From positions 1-64,000 of the forward strand of contig CAJSZQ010000010.1 in assembly GCA_910574185.1 (NCBI GenBank): 64,000 bases of DNA, written 5' to 3'. Numbering within the stretch: the first letter of the stretch is position 1; every line of letters starts with the position of its first letter. A program made the translations under genes and the position numbers. The notes under the pieces were generated by a model, which was given only the letters and a program-made list of their open reading frames with translations, ran no database searches and was not told where the DNA came from. This DNA comes from Lachnospiraceae bacterium. GTDB lineage: Bacteria; Bacillota; Clostridia; Lachnospirales; Lachnospiraceae. Shown one piece after another: positions 51,276 to 60,636 of this stretch.

Positions 51276-51320
51276 AAGAAAGAGTTTTGAGCTACAAATT
51301 GCTCAAAACACTCTCTTTTT
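51276..51320. terminator. Terminator of the TPR/P-loop gene
   Basis: GAGTTTTGAGC (51282-51292 region) pairs with GCTCAAAACACTC (51301-51313 region) around a short loop, with A-rich and T-rich flanks suited to either direction. It lies between the glgB start and the next gene's stop. Confidence 0.8.
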
Positions 51321-51404
51321 TCGACATATATATAGCGATTTTACACAAAAACCATTTATCTCTTTCTAGCCAGAGAATTTACTCAGAAATACCTCTGTAT
51401 ATTA

Positions 51405-54400
51405 CTAAATCCGGAAATCATCCTCCTTCAGAATAATCCTGTCAGAATCATCCGTTCCTTTTCCAAATACTCTTCTTGCAAAATGCTTCACATTCGCCTT
51501 CTTAGAATGCTCGATTGCTTCGTCCATTATCTCCTTCACCTCCGCAACCGTCACCGCGTGATCCTCTCTCTGCATCACGTCAATTCTGCTATATAATGCC
51601 AGGATACCCATCTCGTCTAATTTATAGCCGCTCTCCTTTGCATATGTCTGTCCGAATGTTACCAGCTCATCATTAATAAATGCCGGAAGTTCAAGCTTGG
51701 AAGTAAATTTCTTCTTGAAAGGAGGATTCGCCATAAATATTCTTTCAAGCGGCTTCTTCTGATCCTCCAAAACCACCAACAGTTCTCCCGTCTTCTTTTC
51801 CATCAGGTGATTTAATTCCTTGATTGTCCTGGTATTTAGTTTACCTGCCTTCTCAATAATAATTGCTCCGCCGCGAAGCTTCTGAATAATATTCGTCAGC
51901 TCTTTCTTATTCAGAGACTCGCCCGTAACAATAGCCACCTTGCCTTGCTTCAAATTCCGCTGCTTCTGAATCGCTTTGACAATGTCGACTGCAAGCACCG
52001 TCTTACCGGACCCTTTTTGACCCATAACGATAATATTACCGCTTCTGGAAGTACCTTCTCTTTTCTCTCTCCGGTCGTTATCCAGCACTTCTACAATCTG
52101 TTCGCTCATCCCACGCACCGGAACAAAGTAAGAGAACAGCTTCTTCTGCTCTTCTGTCAGACCTGCCCGAAGTCCAATCTCACTGGTTGCGCTCAAATCA
52201 TATCTTCCGGTAACCACAAAACCGGTGTCAAACGGAACGCCTCCCTTGCCTTTCTTAATTCTCTTCTGAATCTCTTCCTCTGTAGGCTCCTCAATCGTCA
52301 GTTCTTCTGCCGGCTCCTCTTTCACTGATTTTACCGGCTTCTCCGGTTTCTTTTCCGCTTTGGCGGGCTTTTTCTTTCTTGCTGGTTTAACCGGCTCTGG
52401 CTCTTCAACTACAGGAAGTTCTTCCTCCTCAAAGTCTTCTTCCAAATCATCTTCTACTGGCTCCTCAGAAGGCTCATCCTCGTCAAAGTCATCGTCATCA
52501 TAATCATCGTCATAGGCCTCTTCCTCATAATCACCAATATATCCTTCGTCGAATCCATCTTCATCTACTTCCTCATAGGATTCGCTGAACGCACCCTCAG
52601 CAATTTCCTCATAGGATTCGTCCCCGGCTGCAGCCACATCCGATTCATCAGCCGGCTCGGCTTCTTCATAGGATTCATCCTCAAACTCATCCTCGACTAC
52701 TTCTTCATAAGAGTCTTCTTCAAACTCACCTTCCCCGGCTTCCTCATTCAATTCATCTTCTAATTCATCGTCAGCGGTTTCCTCATAGGATTCATCTTCA
52801 AATTCATCCTCAGCAATTTCCTCATAGGATTCATCTTCAAATTCATCCTCAGCAATTTCCTCATAGGATTCATCTTCAAATTCATCCTCGACTACGTCCT
52901 CATCGGAATCATTTTTTAATTCATCCTCGGCAAACTCCTCATAGGATTCGTCTTCAAACTCATCCTCATAAGAATCATCTTGTAATTCATCCTCACTGGC
53001 TTTCCCGCCAGCCTCTTCATATGCTTCTTCCCAAGATTCGTCTTGTTCGCTCTCTTCACTCGTTTCATCCAAGTCTGCTTCCAGCTCTTCCATCAGCTTC
53101 CTCAAATCTGCCGTCATTCCGGTAGATTCCTGTAATTCCTCCTGGTCTGCGAAGAACTCCTCTAAATCCTCTTCCAAATCGTCATAATCATAAGCCGGCT
53201 CATCCTGAACAATTCCACGAGACGACTCTTTAGCCGCTTCTCTGGATTCTTCATAAGGTTCTTCTTTCGCGATTTCCTCCGCTTCCTTATGGTCTACTTC
53301 ATCCACGTTCTCGTCTCCAGAAAGCCCATCAAACAAGTCGTCATCAGTTCCAAAGAAACTATCCGTATCATTATTCGGCTGCTCTATTAAACCGTCTCCC
53401 AAATCCTGTACGGTCTTTCTTGCCGCAAGCTGCTCCAACTTGCGCTCTTCTTCCTCCATCTGCAGAATAGCCTGTCTGCGTTCCTCTTCCGCCTTCTGCT
53501 CAGCCAAAATGCGCTCTTCTTCCGCTTTTCTTGCCGCAAGCCTTCTTTTCTCCTCCACTGCCCTCTGCTCTGCGTGGCGACGTGCTTCCTCTGCTGCCCT
53601 CTGCTGCTTCTCAATACGACGCGCCTCTTCCTCCCGTCGCTTCTCAGCTTCAAGCTTCTCCTTTGCTCTGGCCTCTTCGTCCTTTTTCCGCTGGGTATCT
53701 ATCGCCTTCGCATTCTCTTTCTGCTTTGCTTCCCATTCCATCAGAATCTCTTCAATCTTCATCTGGCCTGTAATACGCAGATCTTCGTCTCTCTTATCGA
53801 TAGCCTTAGTCTTTGGCTCCAAATCAATGCCATTTGCAACGGCAAACCCATTGCGAAGAGCCTCTGCAAGCGTCGCCCCTTTCACAGTCCTGCGAATATT
53901 CGATTCTCCATGCACCTTAGGCTCCTCTTCCTGCCCCGTCTGCTCCTTTTCCCCGGTCTGCGAGCCAAAGCCGTCTCCTCCCGTACCGGCGTCTGCTTTC
54001 GCCAAGTCTCCGGCAGACTCTTCTGTCTCGTCACTGTCTTCTACTGCCACCGGTTTCATATCCGGATTCGTCGCATCCGACACATCGCCGCCCACAGAAC
54101 TCATCATTCTGGCGACAAGGTCTTCTACGGATTCCTTTTCGCCGGAAGAACCAGACGCCGACGGAATTGCTCCTACCGATACGTCAGGGGTGAGGCCTAC
54201 CGATATTCCTCCCATTCCACTCTTCTGGCTCTCATACCTTTCCTGCTGCAGAGGCGTCAGAGGCTTATACTTCATCTTTAGCTCCATCGCCTGATATACA
54301 TATCTGCCTTCGCTGAACCAAAGTATCAAATCGTCGCACTCTTCGAGACACTCGGCAGTCATGCCTGCCTGGTCATATAACCTGGCAAGCTCATATGCCC

Positions 54401-54830
54401 ACTTCTCAATATATTCCGCCTTCTTAAACTCTTCAAGCGCATCAATCTGCTCCGCCAAAGAAGCCCTGCGTGCTTTCAGTATCTTGTATTTTAAAATAAA
54501 CTGGTTCGGATCTTTTGGCGCCAGCTTCACAAATTCCTCATAGCAGTCTGAAGCCTCTTCGATATCATGAATCTTCAATGCCAGCGTACCGAGCCGGTAT
54601 ACGGTCTTTCTGCTGTTCGGCGCACGATCATACGCCATAAACAATACGTCCCGGCTCTTCTGAAACTCCCCGTTATACTCATAAATCTCGCTGACGCTGT
54701 TCAGCATAGACGGATTCTTAACCCGGCGCCAATCAATCGTGTCGGCAATCTCCATTGCCTTCTTATAGCGCTTATTCTCCATATGCTCCAGCATCTGCTC
54801 TGTTTTTACCCGATATTCATATTTATCCAA
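51405..54830 (-). CDS. TPR / acidic-repeat / P-loop ATPase fusion protein
   Basis: About 1141 residues and not a family I can name. Order: TPR-like helices (1-200); a linker; an Ala/Glu/Arg/Lys-rich coiled coil (about 360-470); a very acidic region (about 530-830) with 13-residue repeats YEEIAEDEFEDES; a Lys/Pro-rich hinge; and a C-terminal P-loop domain with GQKGSGKT near 937-944, like the AAA domain of CbxX/EccA proteins. No signal or membrane helix. The start is probably TTG at 54830, six bases from GAGGTG; the GTG at 54839 overlaps that site. It is transcribed alone. A cytoplasmic scaffold-ATPase is a guess. Confidence 0.75.
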   Translation of the reverse strand: MDKYEYRVKTEQMLEHMENKRYKKAMEIADTIDWRRVKNPSMLNSVSEIYEYNGEFQKSRDVLFMAYDRAPNSRKTVYRLGTLALKIHDIEEASDCYEEFVKLAPKDPNQFILKYKILKARRASLAEQIDALEEFKKAEYIEKWAYELARLYDQAGMTAECLEECDDLILWFSEGRYVYQAMELKMKYKPLTPLQQERYESQKSGMGGISVGLTPDVSVGAIPSASGSSGEKESVEDLVARMMSSVGGDVSDATNPDMKPVAVEDSDETEESAGDLAKADAGTGGDGFGSQTGEKEQTGQEEEPKVHGESNIRRTVKGATLAEALRNGFAVANGIDLEPKTKAIDKRDEDLRITGQMKIEEILMEWEAKQKENAKAIDTQRKKDEEARAKEKLEAEKRREEEARRIEKQQRAAEEARRHAEQRAVEEKRRLAARKAEEERILAEQKAEEERRQAILQMEEEERKLEQLAARKTVQDLGDGLIEQPNNDTDSFFGTDDDLFDGLSGDENVDEVDHKEAEEIAKEEPYEESREAAKESSRGIVQDEPAYDYDDLEEDLEEFFADQEELQESTGMTADLRKLMEELEADLDETSEESEQDESWEEAYEEAGGKASEDELQDDSYEDEFEDESYEEFAEDELKNDSDEDVVEDEFEDESYEEIAEDEFEDESYEEIAEDEFEDESYEETADDELEDELNEEAGEGEFEEDSYEEVVEDEFEDESYEEAEPADESDVAAAGDESYEEIAEGAFSESYEEVDEDGFDEGYIGDYEEEAYDDDYDDDDFDEDEPSEEPVEDDLEEDFEEEELPVVEEPEPVKPARKKKPAKAEKKPEKPVKSVKEEPAEELTIEEPTEEEIQKRIKKGKGGVPFDTGFVVTGRYDLSATSEIGLRAGLTEEQKKLFSYFVPVRGMSEQIVEVLDNDRREKREGTSRSGNIIVMGQKGSGKTVLAVDIVKAIQKQRNLKQGKVAIVTGESLNKKELTNIIQKLRGGAIIIEKAGKLNTRTIKELNHLMEKKTGELLVVLEDQKKPLERIFMANPPFKKKFTSKLELPAFINDELVTFGQTYAKESGYKLDEMGILALYSRIDVMQREDHAVTVAEVKEIMDEAIEHSKKANVKHFARRVFGKGTDDSDRIILKEDDFRI
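52781..52897. repeat. 39-nt tandem repeats in the acidic region
   Basis: Near-identical units start at 52781, 52820 and 52859, each encoding YEEIAEDEFEDES. Diverged versions extend to about 52550-53000. The copy number is likely to vary between strains. Confidence 0.9.
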
Positions 54831-54936
54831 TGTTCTCACCTCAAAAATGTTTCAACTACTTATCTTTACGACGTCCTATAGCTTATTCAAGTTTATCATA
54901 TGGCGTATACATTGTCAAAATAATCGCATGAAATTG

Positions 54937-56868
54937 TTACAGAATAATATCGTCAACCTTTTGATAATCCTTCATACTGTAAGCCTCTATAATATTTCCC
55001 TTCACCACATATAGCTTCGTATCAATATAGACTCCCCTGGCAGTCTGGTAACCATTTCCATTCACCGTCTCATCCATCAGGCACACAAATCCGTTATCTG
55101 TATCGTAAGAAAATACACAATAGTTCTCACCGTTTCCTCCATGGACAGAAAAGCCAATTATATTCTTGTTCACGTCAATCAGCGCCGCCCGGTAATCATA
55201 CATAACATCCGCACCGTACACATTCTTCATAACATACTTCTGAACTTCCTTCACATCTGTGTTATCACTGATATCAAACATAGACAGTTTCACGCCGTTT
55301 GTAGAGAATCCGTCCTCATCCACATCCATACCGATTCCCAGAAGCATATCCTCACCATAGAAATGCAGGTACTCAGAGAAACCTGGTATCTTCAACTCGC
55401 CAATAATCTTCGGTTTCTTCGGGTCTGAGAAATCCACCGAGAACAGCGGGTCCGTCTCTCTGAAAGTAACAAAGTATCCCACATCCCCCAAAAGTCTTGC
55501 TGAATAAACTCTCTCATCTTCCGCTAATCCTTCGATGGAACCGATGACCTTCAGGTTCTTATCCAGCACATATACGCTGTTCGTATCCTTCTCAGTGGTA
55601 ATTACCCGCAGATTGCCTTTATATTCATCAATACAGAAGGAATCATGGATATATCCGCCTACCATTCCAGAAGCCTCTGCATTTAACTTTCCGTTCTCAT
55701 AAGAAAGCCTGCGGATTACCGTATCTCCAGTATACCAGGAACGGTCTTCATACCAGTAAATATTCTGGTTACTTACATACAGATTCCCTCCGTCGGTAAA
55801 TATTGCCTTGCTGTCCTTCGCTTCTTCCGGTTTATTCATATCGACGGAACTTATCACTGCATACATATACGCCTGCTTCGTAGCCGGCAGATAGATATCT
55901 GACTCTGGAAGCAGACTCTGATTAATCAGAGGAATATAGCCTTCCGTATCCCTTGCCTCGATGCCGCCGTAAGTATCCACACAATACTGACTGAACAAAT
56001 ACAGATGGCCTTCCGCCATGCGTGAAGAAGTATAGGAACCGCTCTGCGTCACTTCACCAATCTTCTCAGGCTTCTTTGGATTCGACAAATCATAGGTAAC
56101 TGAAAAGGTATTGGATTGCCCCATATACCAGCCGCCCCTGGTTTTCTCTTCGCGGTAAATCTCTCCCACCAGAACCAGCCTGCCGCTATTAACATAAAAC
56201 TCGCGTATCGTATAGTCGTCGTCAAGCTCTGCCTCGCCGGCCTGCTCAAGCCCATTCTTTGTATCTACTATCGCAACCGCTCTTCCGTTATCCCGCAGAG
56301 TATAGAGATAGCGCCCGTCTGTCTTCACCACATCTGCTTCGTCCACACCTTCTTGTCTCACGTTCGTCTCAGAATAATCTGCCGTTTCAGCAACTGCCGC
56401 AGTCTTTGCCTCTCCTGCCTCCCCCGCCATCAAATTCATAGACGCCGAATCCTCTGCTACAGCCTGCCCCGCCATATCCCCAGACGCCGAATCCTCTATC
56501 TTCTCCGCACCGCCGTCATAAGACCTGGCATTCATCTCATTCATGCGCTCTTCCAGATATGCATACACGTCTTCATAATCTTTTGCTGTAGTAAGGCCCG
56601 AATTAGAAAAAGATTCCCCTTCCTCTCTCGTATAATTATCCCTTTCTACATGACTGATATAATCAGACTCCTTCATCATGCCATAAGCAAGTCCGCAGGC
56701 CAGCAGACAGCATGCTGCCGCCACAATATGCGCTCTCTTCCATACAAATTTCTTCGGCCGGTTTTTTAATAGCGTCTCTACGTCTCCCGGTTCCAGAGAG
56801 TTCGGTACTTTTACTGTCTCTGATTCTTCTTTTATCCGATTTAACAAATCCTGCTCTCTTTTATTCAT
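54937..56868 (-). CDS. Membrane-bound beta-propeller protein, probable anti-sigma partner
   Basis: 643 residues. A cytoplasmic N-terminus of about 45 residues (MNKREQDLLNRIKEESETVKVPNSLEP...) precedes a membrane helix (AHIVAAACCLLACGLAYGM). A linker and a large secreted beta-propeller domain (Beta_propel type, with DVVKTDGRYLYTL...) follow. The gene lies 17 bp after the sigma factor gene. That order, and a short cytoplasmic N-domain before the helix, is the layout of an anti-sigma factor with an outside sensor. The propeller belongs to a known clostridial family; the anti-sigma role is inferred. Confidence 0.82.
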   Translation of the reverse strand: MNKREQDLLNRIKEESETVKVPNSLEPGDVETLLKNRPKKFVWKRAHIVAAACCLLACGLAYGMMKESDYISHVERDNYTREEGESFSNSGLTTAKDYEDVYAYLEERMNEMNARSYDGGAEKIEDSASGDMAGQAVAEDSASMNLMAGEAGEAKTAAVAETADYSETNVRQEGVDEADVVKTDGRYLYTLRDNGRAVAIVDTKNGLEQAGEAELDDDYTIREFYVNSGRLVLVGEIYREEKTRGGWYMGQSNTFSVTYDLSNPKKPEKIGEVTQSGSYTSSRMAEGHLYLFSQYCVDTYGGIEARDTEGYIPLINQSLLPESDIYLPATKQAYMYAVISSVDMNKPEEAKDSKAIFTDGGNLYVSNQNIYWYEDRSWYTGDTVIRRLSYENGKLNAEASGMVGGYIHDSFCIDEYKGNLRVITTEKDTNSVYVLDKNLKVIGSIEGLAEDERVYSARLLGDVGYFVTFRETDPLFSVDFSDPKKPKIIGELKIPGFSEYLHFYGEDMLLGIGMDVDEDGFSTNGVKLSMFDISDNTDVKEVQKYVMKNVYGADVMYDYRAALIDVNKNIIGFSVHGGNGENYCVFSYDTDNGFVCLMDETVNGNGYQTARGVYIDTKLYVVKGNIIEAYSMKDYQKVDDIIL

Positions 56869-56885
56869 CGCGCAAGTCCCCTTTC

Positions 56886-57404
56886 CTAATAATATGCCGC
56901 CTGACTGTCTGCTTCCGCCGGAGCCAAAATCACACTCATCTTCGACAGCGCGCGGCTTCTCTTAGATCTGACTGTTCCGCTCTTAAGCTTTAACATCTCT
57001 CCAATCTCTTTGCTTTGATATCCGCCGAACACAGAAAGTCCCACAATCATCTGTTCTTCCTCGGAAAGCACCGCAAAAGCACGTCGTACATCCAGGCTTA
57101 AGTTCATACCGTCTTCTCCACTCCCGCCCTCCAGCCTCTCGAAAAATTCCGCTTCATGCGCTGTTCGGGTTTTTGCCATAGCTGCAAGCTTCTTTTTACA
57201 CATCCGAGAAAGTATGGTAAACATCCAGCCCTTAAACGCTTCCTCCTTCTTAAGCGAGTGCACCCGCTCATAGCCGCGGATAACCGCCTCGCTTACCACG
57301 TCCTCCGCATCCTGCGGATTCTTCATCATACACAGGGCAAAACGGTACAAATCCCTGTAAATCTCTTCATACATACCGGCAAACTTCACTGCGTCACACT
57401 TCAT
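56886..57404 (-). CDS. ECF-type RNA polymerase sigma factor
   Basis: 172 residues with region 2 (YRDLYRFALCMMKNPQDAEDVVSEAVIRGYERV) and region 4 (EEEQMIVGLSVFGGYQSKEIGEMLKLKSGTVRSKRSRAL), no sigma-1 or -3 domain, as in group 4 sigma factors. AGGAGGG precedes the ATG. It is co-transcribed with the membrane beta-propeller gene, its likely inhibitor. The region upstream carries TACTCTA twice (57463-57469 and 57491-57497), which could be part of an autoregulated promoter. Confidence 0.9.
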   Translation of the reverse strand: MKCDAVKFAGMYEEIYRDLYRFALCMMKNPQDAEDVVSEAVIRGYERVHSLKKEEAFKGWMFTILSRMCKKKLAAMAKTRTAHEAEFFERLEGGSGEDGMNLSLDVRRAFAVLSEEEQMIVGLSVFGGYQSKEIGEMLKLKSGTVRSKRSRALSKMSVILAPAEADSQAAYY

Positions 57405-57733
57405 TCCACACCCTCCTTTGCTAGAACACGTCTGAAAATCTCTTCAGGAAATTCAAAAGACATACTCTAAGGGAAATCATCTAAAAAGAGTACTCTATAT
57501 ATAAGAGCCTCCGCCGAATCCATCTGTTGCATATAAAATAAAAATAATTTGCTATCTCATCATTTCGGCCCCATATATTTACATAAATAATTATGCACTA
57601 TTTTACACAAAAAAACAATAGCATCCCGGCAATGTTACTGCCGAAATGCTATCTTCAGTACTGTCTGTATTAGTTATGGTTCATGCGCTTATTGGCAAAC
57701 CCGGATTAAATCAGAGCATGTCTCTACGCTACT
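57405..57733. other. Region between sigma factor and peptide transporter genes
   Basis: Contains the presumed sigma promoter, a palindrome AGAGTACTCT (57487-57496) with a second TACTCTA 28 bp away, and the transporter operon's terminator at 57611-57652. No gene. Confidence 0.6.
57611..57652 (-). terminator. Terminator of the peptide transporter operon
   Basis: Minus strand: ATAGCAT (57652-57646) and ATGCTAT (57624-57618) enclose a second stem CGGCA/TGCCG; TGTTTTTTTG follows. A strong intrinsic terminator 82 bp after the last gene. Confidence 0.85.
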
Positions 57734-58702
57734 TTATACCCTGTGGCAAGCCGTCTTATGTCCTTTCTCAATCTCTCTGAACTCCGGCGCTTCCCTCCTG
57801 CACCGCTCCGTCGTATAAGGGCAACGGCTGCTGAAAGCACACCCGGCGAACTTATCCGTTCGCACTGGCTGCTCTCCTGTCAGCGCTGTAAATTCTTTCC
57901 TGCGAATATACGGGTCCGGCGCTGCTGCAAACAATGCCTGCGTATATGGATGTTTGGGATTTGCAAATAAATTTTCCGTCTCCGTTTCCTCCACTAATGT
58001 CCCCAGATACATCACGCCCACGCGGTCCGAAATAAACCGCACGACGCCAATATCATGAGAAATAAACAAAAGACTGATGCGCAACTCCTGTTTTAATTCC
58101 ATCAGCATGTTCAAAATCTGAGCCTGTATGGACACATCCAGCGCAGACACCGGTTCGTCGCAAACTATCAGCTTCGGCTGTATAATCAACGCCCCCGCAA
58201 TCCCCAGACGCTGCACCTGCCCCCCGGACAGTTCATGTGGATAACGGAAATAATGTTCCTCCGACAATCCCACCCGTTCCAGAGTCGCAAGCACCTGCTC
58301 CCGACGTTTTGCCGCGTCCTTCACGCCATGAATCGTCAGTGTTTCTTCCAGAATAGCTCCAATCCGTTGCCTTGGATTCAATGCCGATATCGTATCCTGA
58401 AATACCATCTGCAGTTCTCTTCGCAGCGGACGGTATTCCCTCTCACTTAACCGACATAAATCCTTCCCGCCATAAAGTATCGAACCGCCGTCAGCCTTAT
58501 TCAATCCTACAATTATCCGGCCTGTCGTAGACTTCCCGCATCCGGATTCTCCCACAAGACCATAGGTCTCGCCTTCATCAATGTAAAAAGACATGCCAGC
58601 CACAGCGCACATATGGTCCTTCGGCGCAAACAGTTTACCCATATTTCCATAGATTGGATAAGTCTTTTTCAAATTTGTTACTTCAAGCAAGTGTTCCCCC
58701 AT
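57734..58702 (-). CDS. Peptide/nickel-type ABC importer ATPase (OppF/DppF)
   Basis: 322 residues. Walker A GESGCGKSTTGR, signature LSGGQVQRLGIA, Walker B LIVCDEPVSALD, and the C-terminal oligopeptide-transporter extension with a cysteine cluster (CAFSSRCPYTTERC) that in this family can bind Fe-S. ATP hydrolysis partner of the OppD-type protein encoded just upstream (2-bp gap). The ATG at 58702 has AGGAGGTG; 34 open upstream codons overlap the previous gene and are not used. Last gene of the operon. Confidence 0.93.
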   Translation of the reverse strand: MGEHLLEVTNLKKTYPIYGNMGKLFAPKDHMCAVAGMSFYIDEGETYGLVGESGCGKSTTGRIIVGLNKADGGSILYGGKDLCRLSEREYRPLRRELQMVFQDTISALNPRQRIGAILEETLTIHGVKDAAKRREQVLATLERVGLSEEHYFRYPHELSGGQVQRLGIAGALIIQPKLIVCDEPVSALDVSIQAQILNMLMELKQELRISLLFISHDIGVVRFISDRVGVMYLGTLVEETETENLFANPKHPYTQALFAAAPDPYIRRKEFTALTGEQPVRTDKFAGCAFSSRCPYTTERCRREAPEFREIEKGHKTACHRV

Positions 58703-58704
58703 GA

Positions 58705-59727
58705 CTACACCTCCTCTTCCTGCTGCAAATATCCGGCAAACTTCCAGCATTTGACCAGATGGCCGGGCTTTACCTCCACAAGCGGCGGTCCTTCCTTCTC
58801 GCATTTCCCACCGGCATGCTCACATCTGGTACAAAAATGGCATCCAACCGGTATCTTAGAAAGCGGCGGTACGGCCCCTGCAATCACTGGTAAATCCTTT
58901 CCTCTTTCTACCTTCAGATGCGGAATACAAGACAGAAGCCCTTTTGTATAAGGATGAAGCGGGTTTTCAAATAATTCTTCCGTCGCCGCGTCCTCTACAA
59001 CCTGTCCCAAATACATAACCTTTACACTGTGACAAAGCTGGGACACTGCGCCCATATCATGGGTAATAAATAATACGGACATTCCCAATTTATCATTTAA
59101 CTCCCGAATCAGGTGTAGAATCTGTTCCTGAATTGTCACGTCAAGCGCTGTGGTTGGCTCATCCGCAATTAATAACTTCGGCTCACACGCCAGCGCCATA
59201 GCAATCATCACTCTCTGTTGCATACCGCCGGACAACTCATATGGATATCTTCGGATACAATTTTCAGGATTCGGTATTCCCGTCAGCTTCAGCATTTCCA
59301 CTGCGCGCGCCCTGGCCTCCGCCTTTGTCATACCTTTGTGCAGCATCAAAATTTCCCTAAGCTGCATCTCTACAGTATGGACGGGACTCAGTGAGTTAAG
59401 TGGATCTTGGAAAATAATTGAAATGCGGTTTCCCCGGATATCTCGCATCTCGGACAAGGGTTTTCCAAGAAGATTCTCCCCTTCAAATAGAATCTCCCCC
59501 TCATAGCGAACCGCTGTATCATGGTCTCTCAACCTCAGAACTGACTGCGACATCACACTTTTGCCAGAACCAGATTCTCCGACTACTCCTGTAATTTCTC
59601 CCGGACGAACACCGAAACTCACACCATCTACTGCTGGCAGCCATTTCTTGTGAACCGGAAATAACACTCGGAGATCTTTTATTTCAAGCAGGGATTTCTG
59701 CTTGTTGTTTCCCTTATTCTCACTCAT
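58705..59727 (-). CDS. Peptide/nickel-type ABC importer ATPase (OppD/DppD)
   Basis: 340 residues with Walker A GESGSGKSVMSQ, signature LSGGMQQRVMIAMA, Walker B LLIADEPTTALD, and the cysteine motif CHFCTRCEHAGGKC at the C-terminus. Its start (ATG at 59727, or GTG at 59730) overlaps the stop of the preceding permease gene, so the two are co-translated. It forms the ATPase heterodimer with the OppF-type protein. Confidence 0.93.
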   Translation of the reverse strand: MSENKGNNKQKSLLEIKDLRVLFPVHKKWLPAVDGVSFGVRPGEITGVVGESGSGKSVMSQSVLRLRDHDTAVRYEGEILFEGENLLGKPLSEMRDIRGNRISIIFQDPLNSLSPVHTVEMQLREILMLHKGMTKAEARARAVEMLKLTGIPNPENCIRRYPYELSGGMQQRVMIAMALACEPKLLIADEPTTALDVTIQEQILHLIRELNDKLGMSVLFITHDMGAVSQLCHSVKVMYLGQVVEDAATEELFENPLHPYTKGLLSCIPHLKVERGKDLPVIAGAVPPLSKIPVGCHFCTRCEHAGGKCEKEGPPLVEVKPGHLVKCWKFAGYLQQEEEV

Positions 59728-60623
59728 CACTTTTTCGCTCCTCCTTTTGTCCGCGGGTCCATAAAATCCCTAAGCCCATCGCCCAGAAGGTTTAAGCTCA
59801 ACACACAGAGAACTACTGCTGCTCCAGGGCAAATCATCGTCCATGGCGCTTTTGAAAATACCAGCTTGCTTGCCTGCAGCATATTTCCCCAGCTCGCTGC
59901 AGGCGCTGGGATTCCTGCTCCCAAAAAGCTAAGCGATGCCTCTGAGATAATCGCCTGTGCAAATATAAACGACGCCTGAACCGTTAATGGAGAGATAACG
60001 CCTGGCAGAATCAATTTCCATAAAATGCGGGCATTTCCAAATCCTTGCACCTTTGCAGCTTCTACATAAGGCTGTTCTCTGACCACCATAGCGCTTGCCC
60101 GGACCGTTCTTGCAACGCTTGGCGTATAGACAATCGTAAGCGCCACAATGACATTCCAGCTCGAAGTGCCAAGCGCCGCTATCAGCGCAATCGCCAGAAG
60201 AATTCCCGGTATAGCAATCAACCCGTCGCAAATTCTCATCAGAATGTGATCCAGCAACTTAAAATAGCTGGCATAAATTCCTATTATTACCCCACAAATA
60301 CAGGAAAAAACAGCCACGCAGCCTCCAACCCAAAGCGAAACCCTCGCACCGTACATCAAACGAATAAATAAATCCCTGCCAAATTCATCTGTCCCAAGAA
60401 TATGTTCTCCGTCAGGCGGTTTCAGTCTGTCCACCACAACCATAGCATTCGGGTCTGTCTTGCTGATAAACGGGACCAACACCGCCAGAATCAAAATAAT
60501 TACAAATCCCACAAATCCAATAATCAATCCCGGACTTGCCAGAAGGCGTTCCTTTCTGAGCTGACGCTGCTCCTTAAAAATCGCCTCGCTGACCGCAGAA
60601 GTATTTTTATTTATAAAGCTCAT
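59727..60623 (-). CDS. Peptide/nickel-type ABC importer permease (OppC/DppC)
   Basis: 298 residues. A cytoplasmic N-terminal segment and first helix (LIIGFVGFVIILILAVLVPFI) are followed by the permease core with five helices and the EAA loop (EAAKVQGFGNARILWKLILPG). It pairs with the OppB-type permease encoded 13 bp upstream. The DEFGRDLFIRLMYGARVSL segment is typical of DppC proteins. Confidence 0.93.
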   Translation of the reverse strand: MSFINKNTSAVSEAIFKEQRQLRKERLLASPGLIIGFVGFVIILILAVLVPFISKTDPNAMVVVDRLKPPDGEHILGTDEFGRDLFIRLMYGARVSLWVGGCVAVFSCICGVIIGIYASYFKLLDHILMRICDGLIAIPGILLAIALIAALGTSSWNVIVALTIVYTPSVARTVRASAMVVREQPYVEAAKVQGFGNARILWKLILPGVISPLTVQASFIFAQAIISEASLSFLGAGIPAPAASWGNMLQASKLVFSKAPWTMICPGAAVVLCVLSLNLLGDGLRDFMDPRTKGGAKK

Positions 60624-60636
60624 TTTTTCCGCCTCC

